In this document: positions 9,501 through 18,500 of the stretch, piece after piece
Layout of the letters: each line of letters opens with the position of its first letter
Position numbering within the stretch: position 1 is the stretch's first letter
Virus record (IMG/VR): IMGVR_UViG_3300002514_000011
Span: 50,631-112,964 of that record
Source: a virus
Length of the DNA: 62,334 nt
Strand: one strand, 5' to 3'
The notes under the pieces: generated by a model
Seen by the model: the letters and a program-made list of their open reading frames with translations, nothing else
What the model was told of the DNA's origin: nothing
The model's database searches: none
Position numbers and translations under genes: made by a program

Positions 9501-11536
9501 GCCGGAAAATGAAAAATCGAGCTGAATATCCATATCGCGAGACCAATGCTGCCGACACGGGCTGGTATAGACCTCAGCCGGCCCCTGGATATGAAGGTCT
9601 GGCAGAAAATGTTGATCTTCCACAAGATGAATATGGTTTGGCGGCGTATTATATTCATCAACAATATCAAAGAGGGTGGGCAAGAGTTGCAGATGAATAC
9701 CTTCCCGGCCCGGGCAATCCTTGCGAAGAACAAATGTCAAAAGATATTTTTGACTGGGCCGACATATCAGATTATAGGACAGAGTCCCGCCGCCAGATGG
9801 AAGATGACCCTAGGATATCTTCGGATCCTTCCTGTGTCTGGGATCCTCCGTTCGACAGAGTTAACACGCGCGATGCGAAGGCTGGCCTGGAGAGTTATAT
9901 AAAGGCTGTTATGAGAATAACGGTGCATGAAAATCTAATTAAAGCTCTACCGGCTTTCAAAAAATTCAATGCAGCAGCAGGGTGTTACGGAGATCTGCTG
10001 ACGGCATATTTATATACTAATATGAGAGAGGATATATTCCAACACTCTAGAAGAAGGCGGGTATTTGGATCCCGCGGCAGAGTTCAGTGGGGCCATCGGC
10101 GATATGATTATAAATTTTTAGAACAATGTTGTAACATGTATGTCCGCGCCGTAGCCCGAGGTGAAATAGAGGCCACAACAGAGACGCTGGATGCTATTGA
10201 AAAAATAGACTCTATAAATGAAAAAATATATTACCAACCACACGGAGACTGGTTTAAGGCGAAAAGAAAAGCAGCCAGAAGAAAAGTGTGGGAATATTGT
10301 GAACCCTATACAAAAGTGGTGGCACAAGAACTTTTTCAAAATGAGTTTCAACATGCGACAGAAAAATTCTCTAAGTGGTCCTGCGCAGAAGTAGATAATT
10401 TACAATTACACTTCATCTCGGGCAGTATGAACATAAATAATGCTCCAACTTCTTGTACATTGACGGATGTTGCTGTTGACTTGCAGGAAAATCGCTTCGG
10501 CCTCGAAGGTAGTTATTCTGGCGAATATGCATATTTAGAAAACGGAGGATTTGTTCTTGAAAAATATATAAGGATCCACGACACTGACGATGTGGACACC
10601 TTTTTACTCACTGCAATCTCGCGAGAGGATCATTTATACGGAATTGTCAATTTAGATGAGTGGAATTCTTGGTTATCGGACCAATCTTATGAAGATAACA
10701 AGATATCTGACCATTTCGCCGGCTGGTCCTATGGTTTGAGATTGTCATATATACCAAGCTTCCATGGCGACTCCGCGCTTGAATCCGTATGCGCTGAAAT
10801 TTCAGACGAAGTATCATTGAAACACAAGGCCTTTAATCTTGAACAAATACCGCGGGAGAAAGGGGATGATATTACCACCCCGGCGAGCCAACCGGTAAAT
10901 TTAATACCTATAACATCTACGGAAATTGAAATCCCAACCGATCTTTTCTTGGGCGACTTTGATGTTGTTGAAAATTATGATATAGAATGTTTAATGTCAC
11001 AACTTTTAGAGGAAGTGGAATTTAGAACCTTATTCGAATATGTATTTCCTCTTGATAGATTTTTGTCTCTTCCAACAATATATATGATGCATACATTCTT
11101 ACACTCAATTGGCCTGGATGATGACTGGTATCAAGATGGTGAAGCTACCGATGAAGATTTGGACCCATGGGAAGGAGGAGCTATCATGAGTTGGATGCGT
11201 CAACGACAACATAGAGAAGGCGGCCCGGGCCTAAAGTCCGGAGACTGGTGGAAGTTCACCCCGGGCTTGAAAAAACTTACAAGCTTTAGAAACTGGGACA
11301 AGAGAGCCTTTCCCAAGACAAAAGAGTCTTTAAGCGATCTTTTTATGTCGGAATATGATTTTAGATCAAAACTTTTTAGAAGGTGGAAAATGCCAACATT
11401 TAGTATTAACTTTAATTTTCCACCATTTGGTATCAATTTCGGCCGCGGCTGGTTTGCAAATAGGAGGTACCCTGGACCTGACTGTGATGATGAACCAGGC
11501 CGATTTGCCTTACTCGCTGCATATAACCGAGGTTAA
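3515..11536 (+). CDS. Giant virion-associated protein (2673 aa)
   Basis: This single uninterrupted ORF encodes one of the two largest proteins here. I do not recognise a named family. Near the N-terminus an acidic run leads to PPCPTCIPDENQPVPNWKS, a CPxC motif that from memory recurs in large marine-phage baseplate-region proteins. EF-hand-like loops occur near residues 326 (DTNGDGYGDGD), 1055 (DLDGDGVSE) and 1542 (DKDGSGK). Hydrophobic, Ala/Ile-rich helices lie around residues 1225-1285. The region after about 2000 is rich in Tyr, Trp and Arg, and the C-terminus is Phe/Gly/Asn-rich. It sits between the spike-like gene and gp25, so a baseplate, host-contact or tape-measure-like role is possible. 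Frequent charged and aromatic residues argue against a simple coiled-coil tape measure. Confidence 0.65.
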   Translation: MATDETESNADNLPLAASPEGPGTKAAAVAAAVEARDLSVLTSEEIYSEACPADDEEEEICEEPPCPTCIPDENQPVPNWKSKISPFLNKRTCNYQVTWWTDYKLSDWLEISESETAQSWTKTEDEMFEEWLDAVRESAKNDGLAKLIEYYGKSLEWPGPPPLCYPEGTVPQEGGIAVDEYGCNRLGGGTIFKAGEALETEVGQIYRDINGEVLTEPPSQAQESVSWAGIKYYWDSIKFSEDMYETEHLLEDASEGDFDSSHPHGWYTEDEFWSVEEPSVDPDIASSWTVRQLTDVINNGIDGAPFRDMYDTSTVVGQYHDYRRADTNGDGYGDGDYQDWYTSGFLLALVSANPLRIDPQGNLYIQHYPESNAIQYTPISSSKWIKFITWMGDRELGLTDTAGYDYWDDWYTFTLELIEESQEETEVATEEEEEGLDIETEWEYIDQEEVPESKTGPSSLEQWLDANVDSGWQAWKTDVEASETGQYLLNNDHVSVLKPWHQTGIDGRIKVVIAIDSEIFEQVPEIPPGEDQPYSIIEELETSGESIKLPYEVEFTTEEIADGMITRVRWLLRHFGNKKLAMAYEEDGTCLIETFKDTGVASVDDLSTEDDSNSLTPGNKMDAWNSWIANLRGEQPSPYPRVYSSEAIMIQQENLKAFKNALLDFLNENIDGYHGFSYLAEHNKRSGIENIKIKFTSTFQIEEVTYNLRSCPPVTLTNKERYKQLLDERNDAIEAGDYIWNPFRNPEFKIAKGWSEFAYKYPQTDPRTMAYIASLPYMNDVAVATTPMEWQDFMTLWTYPRVEVANFNDLRDNGMPCVSVSSAAEGILKTGVDVFINTLTKKFDQQLCKSIEAGADAKTLYWRRIDAKADRAAEALAAAAGGEPGTPETEEEPSNGGQFVRDVQLATQAAIRESLADDPMLKNIIDNIDSVRSIDGLWSTILGQLNWCGLLGFLETLFACLFQGVEFDEIMEQALISALQKMDMNLFKRLLVGLPPHVQNQIGEAATAGLSDNLKDWRPWDKEPSEETQMRNAENLKQAALDYHNARLEEQIESGDLDGDGVSETPEDIAAAEAYSAQSVDIRTAFTQQIEEAAEQQLASASALLDYDYQGYDETKHTKTLGSVLVDSGALDEVKDAYITELMNFMAPEELLEMLENIPGFTFLTELLDLTNCPGVSLFHPPLKGWFNDLSKALDEWDMGLVFWCTKPLYIPELALNRPFLLWDRLKAIAKLLLAAIEAAIIEAMKVIIKMIIDWIMDLLCSMMGTMGAAALTAVGVMDAGEFNSFIKDALCGSNASDEEIQQALGTIVSALGAASATTEEELTDLGREFISATGDMVERMPSIYVLEILSGEGSYAALRAAADFYETSGTRFAQSLGSVQAVRTTFGTLGQTFIGAGAIDKLKEAYLEQLKCVNDAGQEIVPFCSLSAGRDAIKDAFGELGLPDTATSSMADEAVSDLDDAIASAIQVAVSNGDISQMPGFPTGSMDSCNPADPGSIIPRDDEATLAAAAQHILMDTAILRTQYEAELNSDGGLFDRILSDKDGSGKSSHDRRLERLLRKHIAGNPTGIATYLRDIMKGEREDITAGSIAADSTVIDYGGTFKYIEFDPINGVGHGALDGGWSYSWGNSLETYNGEKVYAWSYGDVATDTYEYRSELSKSELDGFTDDDGNSAIYREWDASKAYEPDTGTGEPPRLADPDAVLYRKYITEKPDKWYFYPAPDARMEFLGTDPSKGKYSSRDAGQPAFHFHYWHEERHEQEEAPPESASGTPLSPYYLSDEELMKDIATLHIFKLVPNEAGFPDSHDDFAAYEVGEYTHRYRKARGFSFMEDRAYGNIETEFNGFGPQQDGPGKSRSKTALDPFIRVVRSLDDEIIEYISSMELEMISGKKQKPTIWATSIIDRLVEAIGESGDTDTGTVDTTSLYDKLYEEDYTALCNSFVQQYSAQITDDDDAWESGLLNFEMIELTEQECIELGISKYKGDDSDKKEISLPRRRKMKNRAEYPYRETNAADTGWYRPQPAPGYEGLAENVDLPQDEYGLAAYYIHQQYQRGWARVADEYLPGPGNPCEEQMSKDIFDWADISDYRTESRRQMEDDPRISSDPSCVWDPPFDRVNTRDAKAGLESYIKAVMRITVHENLIKALPAFKKFNAAAGCYGDLLTAYLYTNMREDIFQHSRRRRVFGSRGRVQWGHRRYDYKFLEQCCNMYVRAVARGEIEATTETLDAIEKIDSINEKIYYQPHGDWFKAKRKAARRKVWEYCEPYTKVVAQELFQNEFQHATEKFSKWSCAEVDNLQLHFISGSMNINNAPTSCTLTDVAVDLQENRFGLEGSYSGEYAYLENGGFVLEKYIRIHDTDDVDTFLLTAISREDHLYGIVNLDEWNSWLSDQSYEDNKISDHFAGWSYGLRLSYIPSFHGDSALESVCAEISDEVSLKHKAFNLEQIPREKGDDITTPASQPVNLIPITSTEIEIPTDLFLGDFDVVENYDIECLMSQLLEEVEFRTLFEYVFPLDRFLSLPTIYMMHTFLHSIGLDDDWYQDGEATDEDLDPWEGGAIMSWMRQRQHREGGPGLKSGDWWKFTPGLKKLTSFRNWDKRAFPKTKESLSDLFMSEYDFRSKLFRRWKMPTFSINFNFPPFGINFGRGWFANRRYPGPDCDDEPGRFALLAAYNRG

Positions 11537-11574
11537 ATATTAAAAAGCTCCTATTTATTTAAAGGTAAACTAAT

Positions 11575-12186
11575 ATGTCACAACTTTATGGATATTCACC
11601 GAGAATTTTGCCATTTAAAAGGGATTCTCGAACAGGGTTTAGTCAAAACTTGACACTTGAACAGGTGGCAATACAGAATTTTATTAATCTTGTTCTGTGC
11701 GCACCTGGAGAAAGAATTATGTATCCTACTTTCGGCGTGGGCCTGAGAAACTATTTATTTGAAATGAATATTGCATCTACAAGGCGGAAAATTAAGTCTT
11801 CAATAATAAGTCAAGCTGGCACATATATGCCATATATTAAGATAAAAGAAATTAGTTTTCAAGGAAGTAACGAGGACAGAAATCTATTAAAAATTAATAT
11901 AATTTTCTTTATAGTTTCTACTGAACAGGTGACTGGTATGTCTTTTGCTCTAGATACTGGGAAAGGGACCTATAAGATTATAGAGTATGGGCGCGAGCAT
12001 GCCGGCGATCATTGGCCGAATTTAGAGCATTATGATCCTGAAAATTATTCGAAAGAAGAAGAGCAATTTGACGATAACGACTTTCCCTCTGGTTTGGATG
12101 ATGCCGAAGAATATAATCGCCGCCGAGACACCAGCAGGAAGTCGAGACCGACTCCTCCACCACCTTTGGGCACACCAACTTACTGA
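11575..12186 (+). CDS. gp25: Baseplate wedge protein, T4 gp25-like
   Basis: The 203-residue protein carries the conserved gp25/GpW core: LEQVAIQNFINLVLCAPGER, then YPTFGVGLRNYLFE (about residues 30-65) and the downstream alternating strands of the family. In T4 and other contractile systems gp25 joins the baseplate wedge to the end of the sheath and helps start sheath polymerisation. The core would end near residue 130, the length of T4 gp25. Here an acidic then basic, proline-rich tail of about 70 residues follows (RKSRPTPPPPLG near the end), which may contact a lineage-specific partner. It stands directly before gp6, the usual partner in the wedge, with a 30-base gap. The call is strong; the tail function is unknown. 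Confidence 0.92.
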   Translation: MSQLYGYSPRILPFKRDSRTGFSQNLTLEQVAIQNFINLVLCAPGERIMYPTFGVGLRNYLFEMNIASTRRKIKSSIISQAGTYMPYIKIKEISFQGSNEDRNLLKINIIFFIVSTEQVTGMSFALDTGKGTYKIIEYGREHAGDHWPNLEHYDPENYSKEEEQFDDNDFPSGLDDAEEYNRRRDTSRKSRPTPPPPLGTPTY

Positions 12187-12216
12187 TAGATATCAACTCC
12201 ACTAGGAAACCAACAT

Positions 12217-14019
12217 ATGTCAACAAAAATAGTACCAATAAACTATACAAGTCGAGAATTTAATTCTATTAAAGCAGATTTAATGGAATATGCAAGAAGA
12301 TATTATCCCGACACATTTCAAGACTTTAATGAGGCCTCCTTCGGCGCTTTAATGGTAGATACCGTAGCATATATTGGCGATGTGTTATCATTTTATATAG
12401 ACTATCAAGTAAACGAGTCTTTTTTAGATACGGCTGTAGAGTTCAATAATGTTATGCGCATAGGCCATCAGCTTGGCTATAAGCGTCAAGGAAATCCAAG
12501 TAGTTTTGGCGAAACATCGCTTTATCTATTGGTGCCTGCAAACGCAACCGGCCTCGGGCCCGATGTTGATTACTTGCCAATAGTAAAAGCAGGAAGTCCC
12601 ATGACCTCTACATCTGGAGGAAAGTTTGTTTTGACTGAAGATATAGATTTTTCAAATTCAAGCGTCGAAGTGGTAGTGGGTAAGGTAAATAAACAGACTG
12701 GAATTCCAACACATTATGCTATAAAAACTACTGCCAAGATTGCTTCCGGCGCATTTAGAAAAGTAAAAAAAACAATAGGCGCTCACGAAAAGTTTAAGAG
12801 AGTAAGGGTGGGAAATAAGAGTATAACAGAAATTGTTTCTGTAAAAGATTCGGAAGGCAATTCATATTTTGAAGTAGAACATCTATCGCAAAATACCATA
12901 TATGTACCTATAGTGAACAACAATGCGGATAAAAGAGAAGTTACCAGTATATTAAAGCCTATTTTAGTACCTCGTCGATATACCGTAAAAAGAACTGGAA
13001 ATTCTTTATTTTTACAGTTTGGATATGGCTCTGAATCTGAACTCACATCAAGGAGTGTAAAGGATCCTCGCAATGTTGTGATGAACATGCACGCTCGCGA
13101 ATATATTACAGATAAAGAGTTTGACCCCTCTAAACTGGTGAAAACGGATAAATTTGGAATATGTCCATCGAACACAGCGCTATCAATAACATATAGAATT
13201 AACAGTCCATCAAAAACGGCCACTGCAGCAAATACTATTCGAGCTTCAAAAGCAATGACCTTTAGGTTTCGAAAGGCACACACACTAAGTGCTTCGAAAA
13301 TGTCAGAAGTAAGAAATTCTATAGACGCCTCTAACGAGATGGCAATTTCTAGCGCCGCACCAGAAACTTCCTCGTCAGATATGAAAAGAAGAATTTTAGG
13401 ACACTTCGCCACACAGAACAGGGCAGTCACAAAGCAGGATTATTTGTCTTTGTGTTACACCATGCCTGGAAGGTTTGGTTCGATCAAAAGAGCAAACATA
13501 GTTCAAGATGCAGATTCTTTTAAAAGAAACCTCAACTTATATGTGATCGGAGAAAACATAAATACACATTTATCACCTTTGACGGCCACGGCTAAAACAA
13601 ATTTAAAAATTTGGCTAAATCAAAATAGAATGGTAAACGATACAATTGATATTTTTGATGCTAAAGTAGTCAATTATGGAATACAATATACTGTAAAGGC
13701 GATCCCCGGCGCCGATAAAAATGCTATTCTATCCAGATGCAATCGCCTACTTGGTTCTACTTTCGCCGGAAGATGGAATGTTTTAGACATATCCGAACCA
13801 TTATATATTTCAAAAATTTATACTATTTTAAATCGGCTTACGGGCGTCTTAGATGTTAAGAGTGTTAAAATAATACCAAAAGAGGGTACCTTATATTCTA
13901 GTGTTGCATTCGACTTTACAGATCGTAAAGCCGCGGACGGCACTCATATATCGGTACCGGAAAATGTAATATTGGAATTAAAATATCCAAACTTAGATAT
14001 TGAAGGAACTGTTAAATAA
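12217..14019 (+). CDS. gp6: Baseplate wedge protein, T4 gp6 / gpJ-like
   Basis: This 600-residue protein begins with INYTSREFNSIKADLMEYAR and continues with FNEASFGALMVDTVAYIGDVLSFYIDYQVNE, the hallmark N-terminus of gp6/gpJ-type baseplate wedge proteins. The middle is beta-rich (about 95-400), followed by FATQNRAVTKQDYLSLCYTM and a C-terminal part with the wedge-dimer fold pattern (TAKTNLKIWLNQNRM, then DISEPLYISKIY). gp6 forms the iris-like ring of the baseplate that opens on sheath contraction. T4 gp6 is about 660 residues, so the length fits. The gene follows gp25, as expected, and its stop overlaps the next ATG by one base (TAATG). Nothing appears missing. Confidence 0.92.
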   Translation: MSTKIVPINYTSREFNSIKADLMEYARRYYPDTFQDFNEASFGALMVDTVAYIGDVLSFYIDYQVNESFLDTAVEFNNVMRIGHQLGYKRQGNPSSFGETSLYLLVPANATGLGPDVDYLPIVKAGSPMTSTSGGKFVLTEDIDFSNSSVEVVVGKVNKQTGIPTHYAIKTTAKIASGAFRKVKKTIGAHEKFKRVRVGNKSITEIVSVKDSEGNSYFEVEHLSQNTIYVPIVNNNADKREVTSILKPILVPRRYTVKRTGNSLFLQFGYGSESELTSRSVKDPRNVVMNMHAREYITDKEFDPSKLVKTDKFGICPSNTALSITYRINSPSKTATAANTIRASKAMTFRFRKAHTLSASKMSEVRNSIDASNEMAISSAAPETSSSDMKRRILGHFATQNRAVTKQDYLSLCYTMPGRFGSIKRANIVQDADSFKRNLNLYVIGENINTHLSPLTATAKTNLKIWLNQNRMVNDTIDIFDAKVVNYGIQYTVKAIPGADKNAILSRCNRLLGSTFAGRWNVLDISEPLYISKIYTILNRLTGVLDVKSVKIIPKEGTLYSSVAFDFTDRKAADGTHISVPENVILELKYPNLDIEGTVK

Positions 14020-15539
14020 TGGCAATTAAAAGATATTATGCTACAGCAGATACAACAATCACCAATGCCTATAAAACGGATCTTAGTACTAGGGGCACTG
14101 GCTCTAATATGGGAGCCTCAGATATTCTTGAAGCTTTCGTGCTGTATGGACAAGCTTCGTCATCTTCCGGCCTGTCAGCAGAGAAATCTAGAATATTAAT
14201 TAAATTTCCTACCGCCGACATGTCATCAGACCGAACCGCAGGGACAGTGGCCGCTAGCGGAAGTGTGAGTTGGTATTTGAAGATTTATAATGCACCACAT
14301 TCGCAAAATGTGCCAGACAATATGTATTTGTCCATAAATCCAGTTACGACTGACTGGAAAGAAGGCCGCGGCCTGGATATGGAAACATATTCTTATAGCG
14401 GATCTGCCAACTGGCTTGCTGCAAAAAGCTCATCCGCCTCCGGCGTAACTACTTGGACTAACAACGGGGGCGATTGGACAGAGGTCGGTAAATATGGACA
14501 AATAACTGCCTCTTTTGGCACAGGCACAGAGGACATTGAAATAGATATTAGTTCTATAGTTGAAGACGGTTGGCTCAAATCCAGTGGAGGAATAACAAAT
14601 TATGGCTTAATGATTAAGTTCCCAGAACACGGCGAAACAGCGATTTCTTCTTCATATACGAAAAGGTTTTTTTCCCGAGAATCTCAATTTTTTTACAGAC
14701 GCCCGGTTATAGAAGCTCGATGGAATTCTACTGTAAAAGACGATCGTAGTAACTTTTATATAAGTAGTTCGTTAGCTAGCTCTGAAAATATTAATAATTT
14801 GTATCTTTATAATTATGTAAGAGGTCAGCTGAAAACAATCCCGTCGGCAGAACTTGTTACTGTCGCCTTATATTCTGGCTCCGCAGGCCCTGATGCAACT
14901 CCATTACAGATTAAAAATTCAAGCGATACTTCTGTATATGTTGTCACTGCCTCCGAGGGCTCGACAGGGATTTATAAAGCTCAAATAATGTATACCGGAT
15001 CCGTTAAGACTACTGAATCGCTATACGATGTTTGGTTACTCGGATCCGATCCAGGCGGAGCTAGCTCCTCAGATAGAAGGGAACAAATACACACTGGCTC
15101 TGCTATCGATCCTAAGAGATTTGATGATGGCCATGCTTGGACCGCGGACCCCACCCCGCAATATATAATGTCCCCGGTGAACATGAGGTCGACATACTCT
15201 ATAAACGAAAAAGCAAGGTTTAGATTTTTTGCTAGAAAAAGAAATTGGAATCCCACCATTTATAGCAAGGCTATAGCGACCTTGGATAGTGAAATAATTG
15301 AAAGCGGCTCCTATAGGATATTCAGAGTAGCAGATGGATTCGACGCCATTCCATATGGAACGGGCTCCACCGCGCATACACGAATGTCATATGATTCATC
15401 TGGTAGCTTTTTTGATATTGATTTATCTATGCTTGAGCCGGGATATTCTTATGGCGTACAATTGGCATATTATAATGGATCTTTAGGGGGCTGGGTCGAA
15501 ATGCCCTATGAGTTTAAATTCAGAGTAGAAGAGCCATAG
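14019..15539 (+). CDS. Beta-rich virion protein, possible DNRLRE-like N-terminal domain
   Basis: The 506-residue product follows gp6 with a one-base overlap, so it is probably a baseplate-attached structural protein. The first 220 residues look like a jelly-roll module: YYATADTTITNAY, then SRILIKFPTADMSS, a repeated pattern of exposed Ser/Gly/Thr strands, and a strand pair ending in FFSRESQFFYRRPVIEARW. That order resembles DNRLRE-type carbohydrate-associated domains, but the match is by eye. The C-terminal half has several Ig-like strand patterns and ends in a soluble beta segment. There is no signal peptide or membrane segment. It might decorate the baseplate periphery or contact host glycans. 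Confidence is good for a virion protein and low for the domain. Confidence 0.6.
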   Translation: MAIKRYYATADTTITNAYKTDLSTRGTGSNMGASDILEAFVLYGQASSSSGLSAEKSRILIKFPTADMSSDRTAGTVAASGSVSWYLKIYNAPHSQNVPDNMYLSINPVTTDWKEGRGLDMETYSYSGSANWLAAKSSSASGVTTWTNNGGDWTEVGKYGQITASFGTGTEDIEIDISSIVEDGWLKSSGGITNYGLMIKFPEHGETAISSSYTKRFFSRESQFFYRRPVIEARWNSTVKDDRSNFYISSSLASSENINNLYLYNYVRGQLKTIPSAELVTVALYSGSAGPDATPLQIKNSSDTSVYVVTASEGSTGIYKAQIMYTGSVKTTESLYDVWLLGSDPGGASSSDRREQIHTGSAIDPKRFDDGHAWTADPTPQYIMSPVNMRSTYSINEKARFRFFARKRNWNPTIYSKAIATLDSEIIESGSYRIFRVADGFDAIPYGTGSTAHTRMSYDSSGSFFDIDLSMLEPGYSYGVQLAYYNGSLGGWVEMPYEFKFRVEEP

Positions 15540-15553
15540 AACAGTAATTTATT

Positions 15554-18500
15554 ATGAGTATTAAAAAACTATTTTCAAAAGAAAAAACAAATCAGGTTGT
15601 AGCCTCAAAGACAGATAAGACTCATACTGAAGATGTAGAGTCAGAAAGGCTGGTTATAGCAAAAGACGATAACAGCAAAAGGTTCTTAACGCATGTTAGG
15701 TATCATCCCGCTTCAGCCTCCAATTTTGCAATATATGGCTCTGCTAAAAAATATTATAACGATGCTCTGTACAGAATTTATGAGCAATATCCGTACGACG
15801 GGACACTGGCAGAGAAAACACAGTGGGAGCTTTCTTCTTCCCAACTAGATTTATATATATTTGAAAATCTATATCCACGAACAAACGGATATGCTAAAAT
15901 ATGTTCTACAACTTCTGGGTGGGGCACACTAAATGGCTCCATAACATCTGATTACGGATTGCCGGAAACGATTGAATATATACAGTTATTCGGCGGACCC
16001 CATACCGGATCCGGCGACTCGCTTGTTGAACAGTTTTATACACACAAGCCGGGTGTTGGCTCTAATATTTATCAAACTTATAGTGAATTAACAGCGTCTA
16101 TTGGTAATACAGAAGTTGGTTCAAGAGAGTCTAATTTAAAAACTAACTTAGATGACGGCGTCACTGTCGAATTTTGGCTCAAAAAACCAACATTTACTAC
16201 TTCAAAGACTGTAAAGGAAGTTATTTTTGATTTATGGAACGGCAATACTGTCGGCACCGGCGATTATGGACGGCTGCTGATTGAAATGAAGGGAGACGCC
16301 TCGGCCTCTCCTTTTGTAATTACTTGCGCCTCTGGCTCTTCGGGCTTTACAAGGCAATCAATCGGCACCAGCTTAACGACTTCCTCGGTTGAAGATTGGG
16401 CACATTATGCATTTACATTTAAAAATAAAGATTCAAAAATAAGAAGTCGTTTGTATGTTGACGGAGTTTTAAATCATGAAACAGAATTAGGTTCTAATAT
16501 ATCCGAAATAACAGGTTCTCTAATTGCAAATATCGGAGCCCTGAGAGCAAGCCCGGTTTCTGGTGTGAGTTTAACAGAAGGCGCCGGAAAACTATCGGGC
16601 TCGATAGATGAGTTTAGGTTTTGGAAAACAGAAAGAGATCACAAAAGAATTGGTCAAAACTACTGGAGACAAGCAAATGGCGGCACCAATACTGATACTG
16701 CAAATATAAAACTTGGCGTTTATTATAAATTTAATGAAGGAATCACCGGAAATAAAAAAATAGATCAAGTCGTATTAGATTATTCCGGAAGACTAACAAA
16801 TGGCCAGTGGGTAGGCTACCCGGGCTCTACAGCCCGAGCTACAGGCTCAGCGATGATCGAGGCCTCTGCAACATTAAAAGAATTTTTAGACCCAATTATA
16901 TATACGGAACATCAAGATGTAGCTGATTTGAAATATAATCTTGAAGAAAGCGGCTCGTTCTGGGATCAAAGCAATAGCACGATATTGTATAACTCATTGC
17001 CCGCCTGGATCACAGAGTATCAAGAAAATAGTCAGCATGAAGATTTAGAGAATGTCGTACAAGTTGTAGCTTCTTATTTTGACAAACTACACTTACAGAT
17101 TGCGAACATTAATCGACTCAAAGATACTAATTATCTATCTGCTAGTTTAAAGCCGCTTTCCTTTGCAGATCGCTTGTTAGAAAACTATGGAATGCCGACG
17201 GCAGAAATTTTTGCAAATGCGGAAATAATAGAGAAAATATTATCTAAAAGTGAAACACAGAACTTTGAGCTTGAACTATACGATATAAAAAATCTTATAT
17301 ATCATAACATATACAATAACCTTGTTGGGATCTATAAAGCAAAAGGAACAGAAAAGGCATTTCGAAATTTAATTCGTTGTTTTGGTGTAGATGATGAGTT
17401 AATTAAATTAAACTTATACGGCGACAGCGTTACTTACAAGTTCGAAGATAACTACAAAACAACAGCAAAAATAAGAAGATATGCCAATTTTAATGGATTG
17501 GGCCTAACCCAAGGAACTGTATATCAATACCCGGAGTCAGGCAACACTAATGCTCTTGGGTATATATCGGGCTCTGATTCTAATGACAAAGAGGCGCATT
17601 TTGGCTCTACATTAGAAGTAGAAACCTTTTTTCCACTCCAAGCTAAACCACAAGATCCTGGATATTTTGAAACCACCTTTACGGATGTTTCCCTGTTCGG
17701 TATGCATACAGTAGGATCAGATGCAAGCAGTTACAGTATTCCAGATCCGGATCCGGCTAGTTTTTATGTAATGGCAGTCAAGCCCGAAGCTATGTCGACA
17801 GACGCATATTTTATGCTAACCTCTTCGACTACCTCTGGAATACCATTGCTGACAAGCAGCACTTTTATTGATGTTTATAATAACGAGAAGTGGAATTTTG
17901 CAGTAAGAATTAAACCGGATAACCATCCGAGAACCGATGGCATGAAGACCGAGGTGTCTGAAGGTTATACCATAGAGTTTAGAGGAGTAAACAATACGCT
18001 AGATATTACACAAAAAGAATTTTACCTTACATCTTCTCTTTCGGAGACAGCGGCAAGAAACTTTTTATCTTCTTCAAAGCGTGTTTTCATAGGGGCCCAC
18101 CGAACCGACTTTACGGGGGATGTAATAACTTATTCTGATATCGAAGCCGGAGCAGTTAGATATTGGACAAATTACATAGACGACTACACTTTTCTGTCTC
18201 ATGTGAAAGATTTAGATTCTTATGGAACTAAGAATCCATACAGAAATACGACCCTATTACATTCAGAAACAGAAAATATCCGCATCCCAGAGATTAAAAC
18301 TTTGGCTTTAAATTGGGATTTCGATACACTCCAAGAAGCGGACTCTAGTGGACAATTCACAGTACCGGATGCTTCCTCTGGTTCGGCAAGCTCAGAAGAA
18401 TATGGGTGGGTAGGCAATATTACTAAATACCAACATACCGGCCGCGGCTATGGGTTCCCCACAAGCTCCGAAAAAGCAATAATGGAACGCTATATTAATT

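Noticed and set aside
11533-11565. AT-rich inverted repeat after the giant gene as terminator
   Set aside because: TTAAATA and TATTTAA could pair, but the stem is all A and T, the loop is long and no T-run follows, so it is too weak to call.
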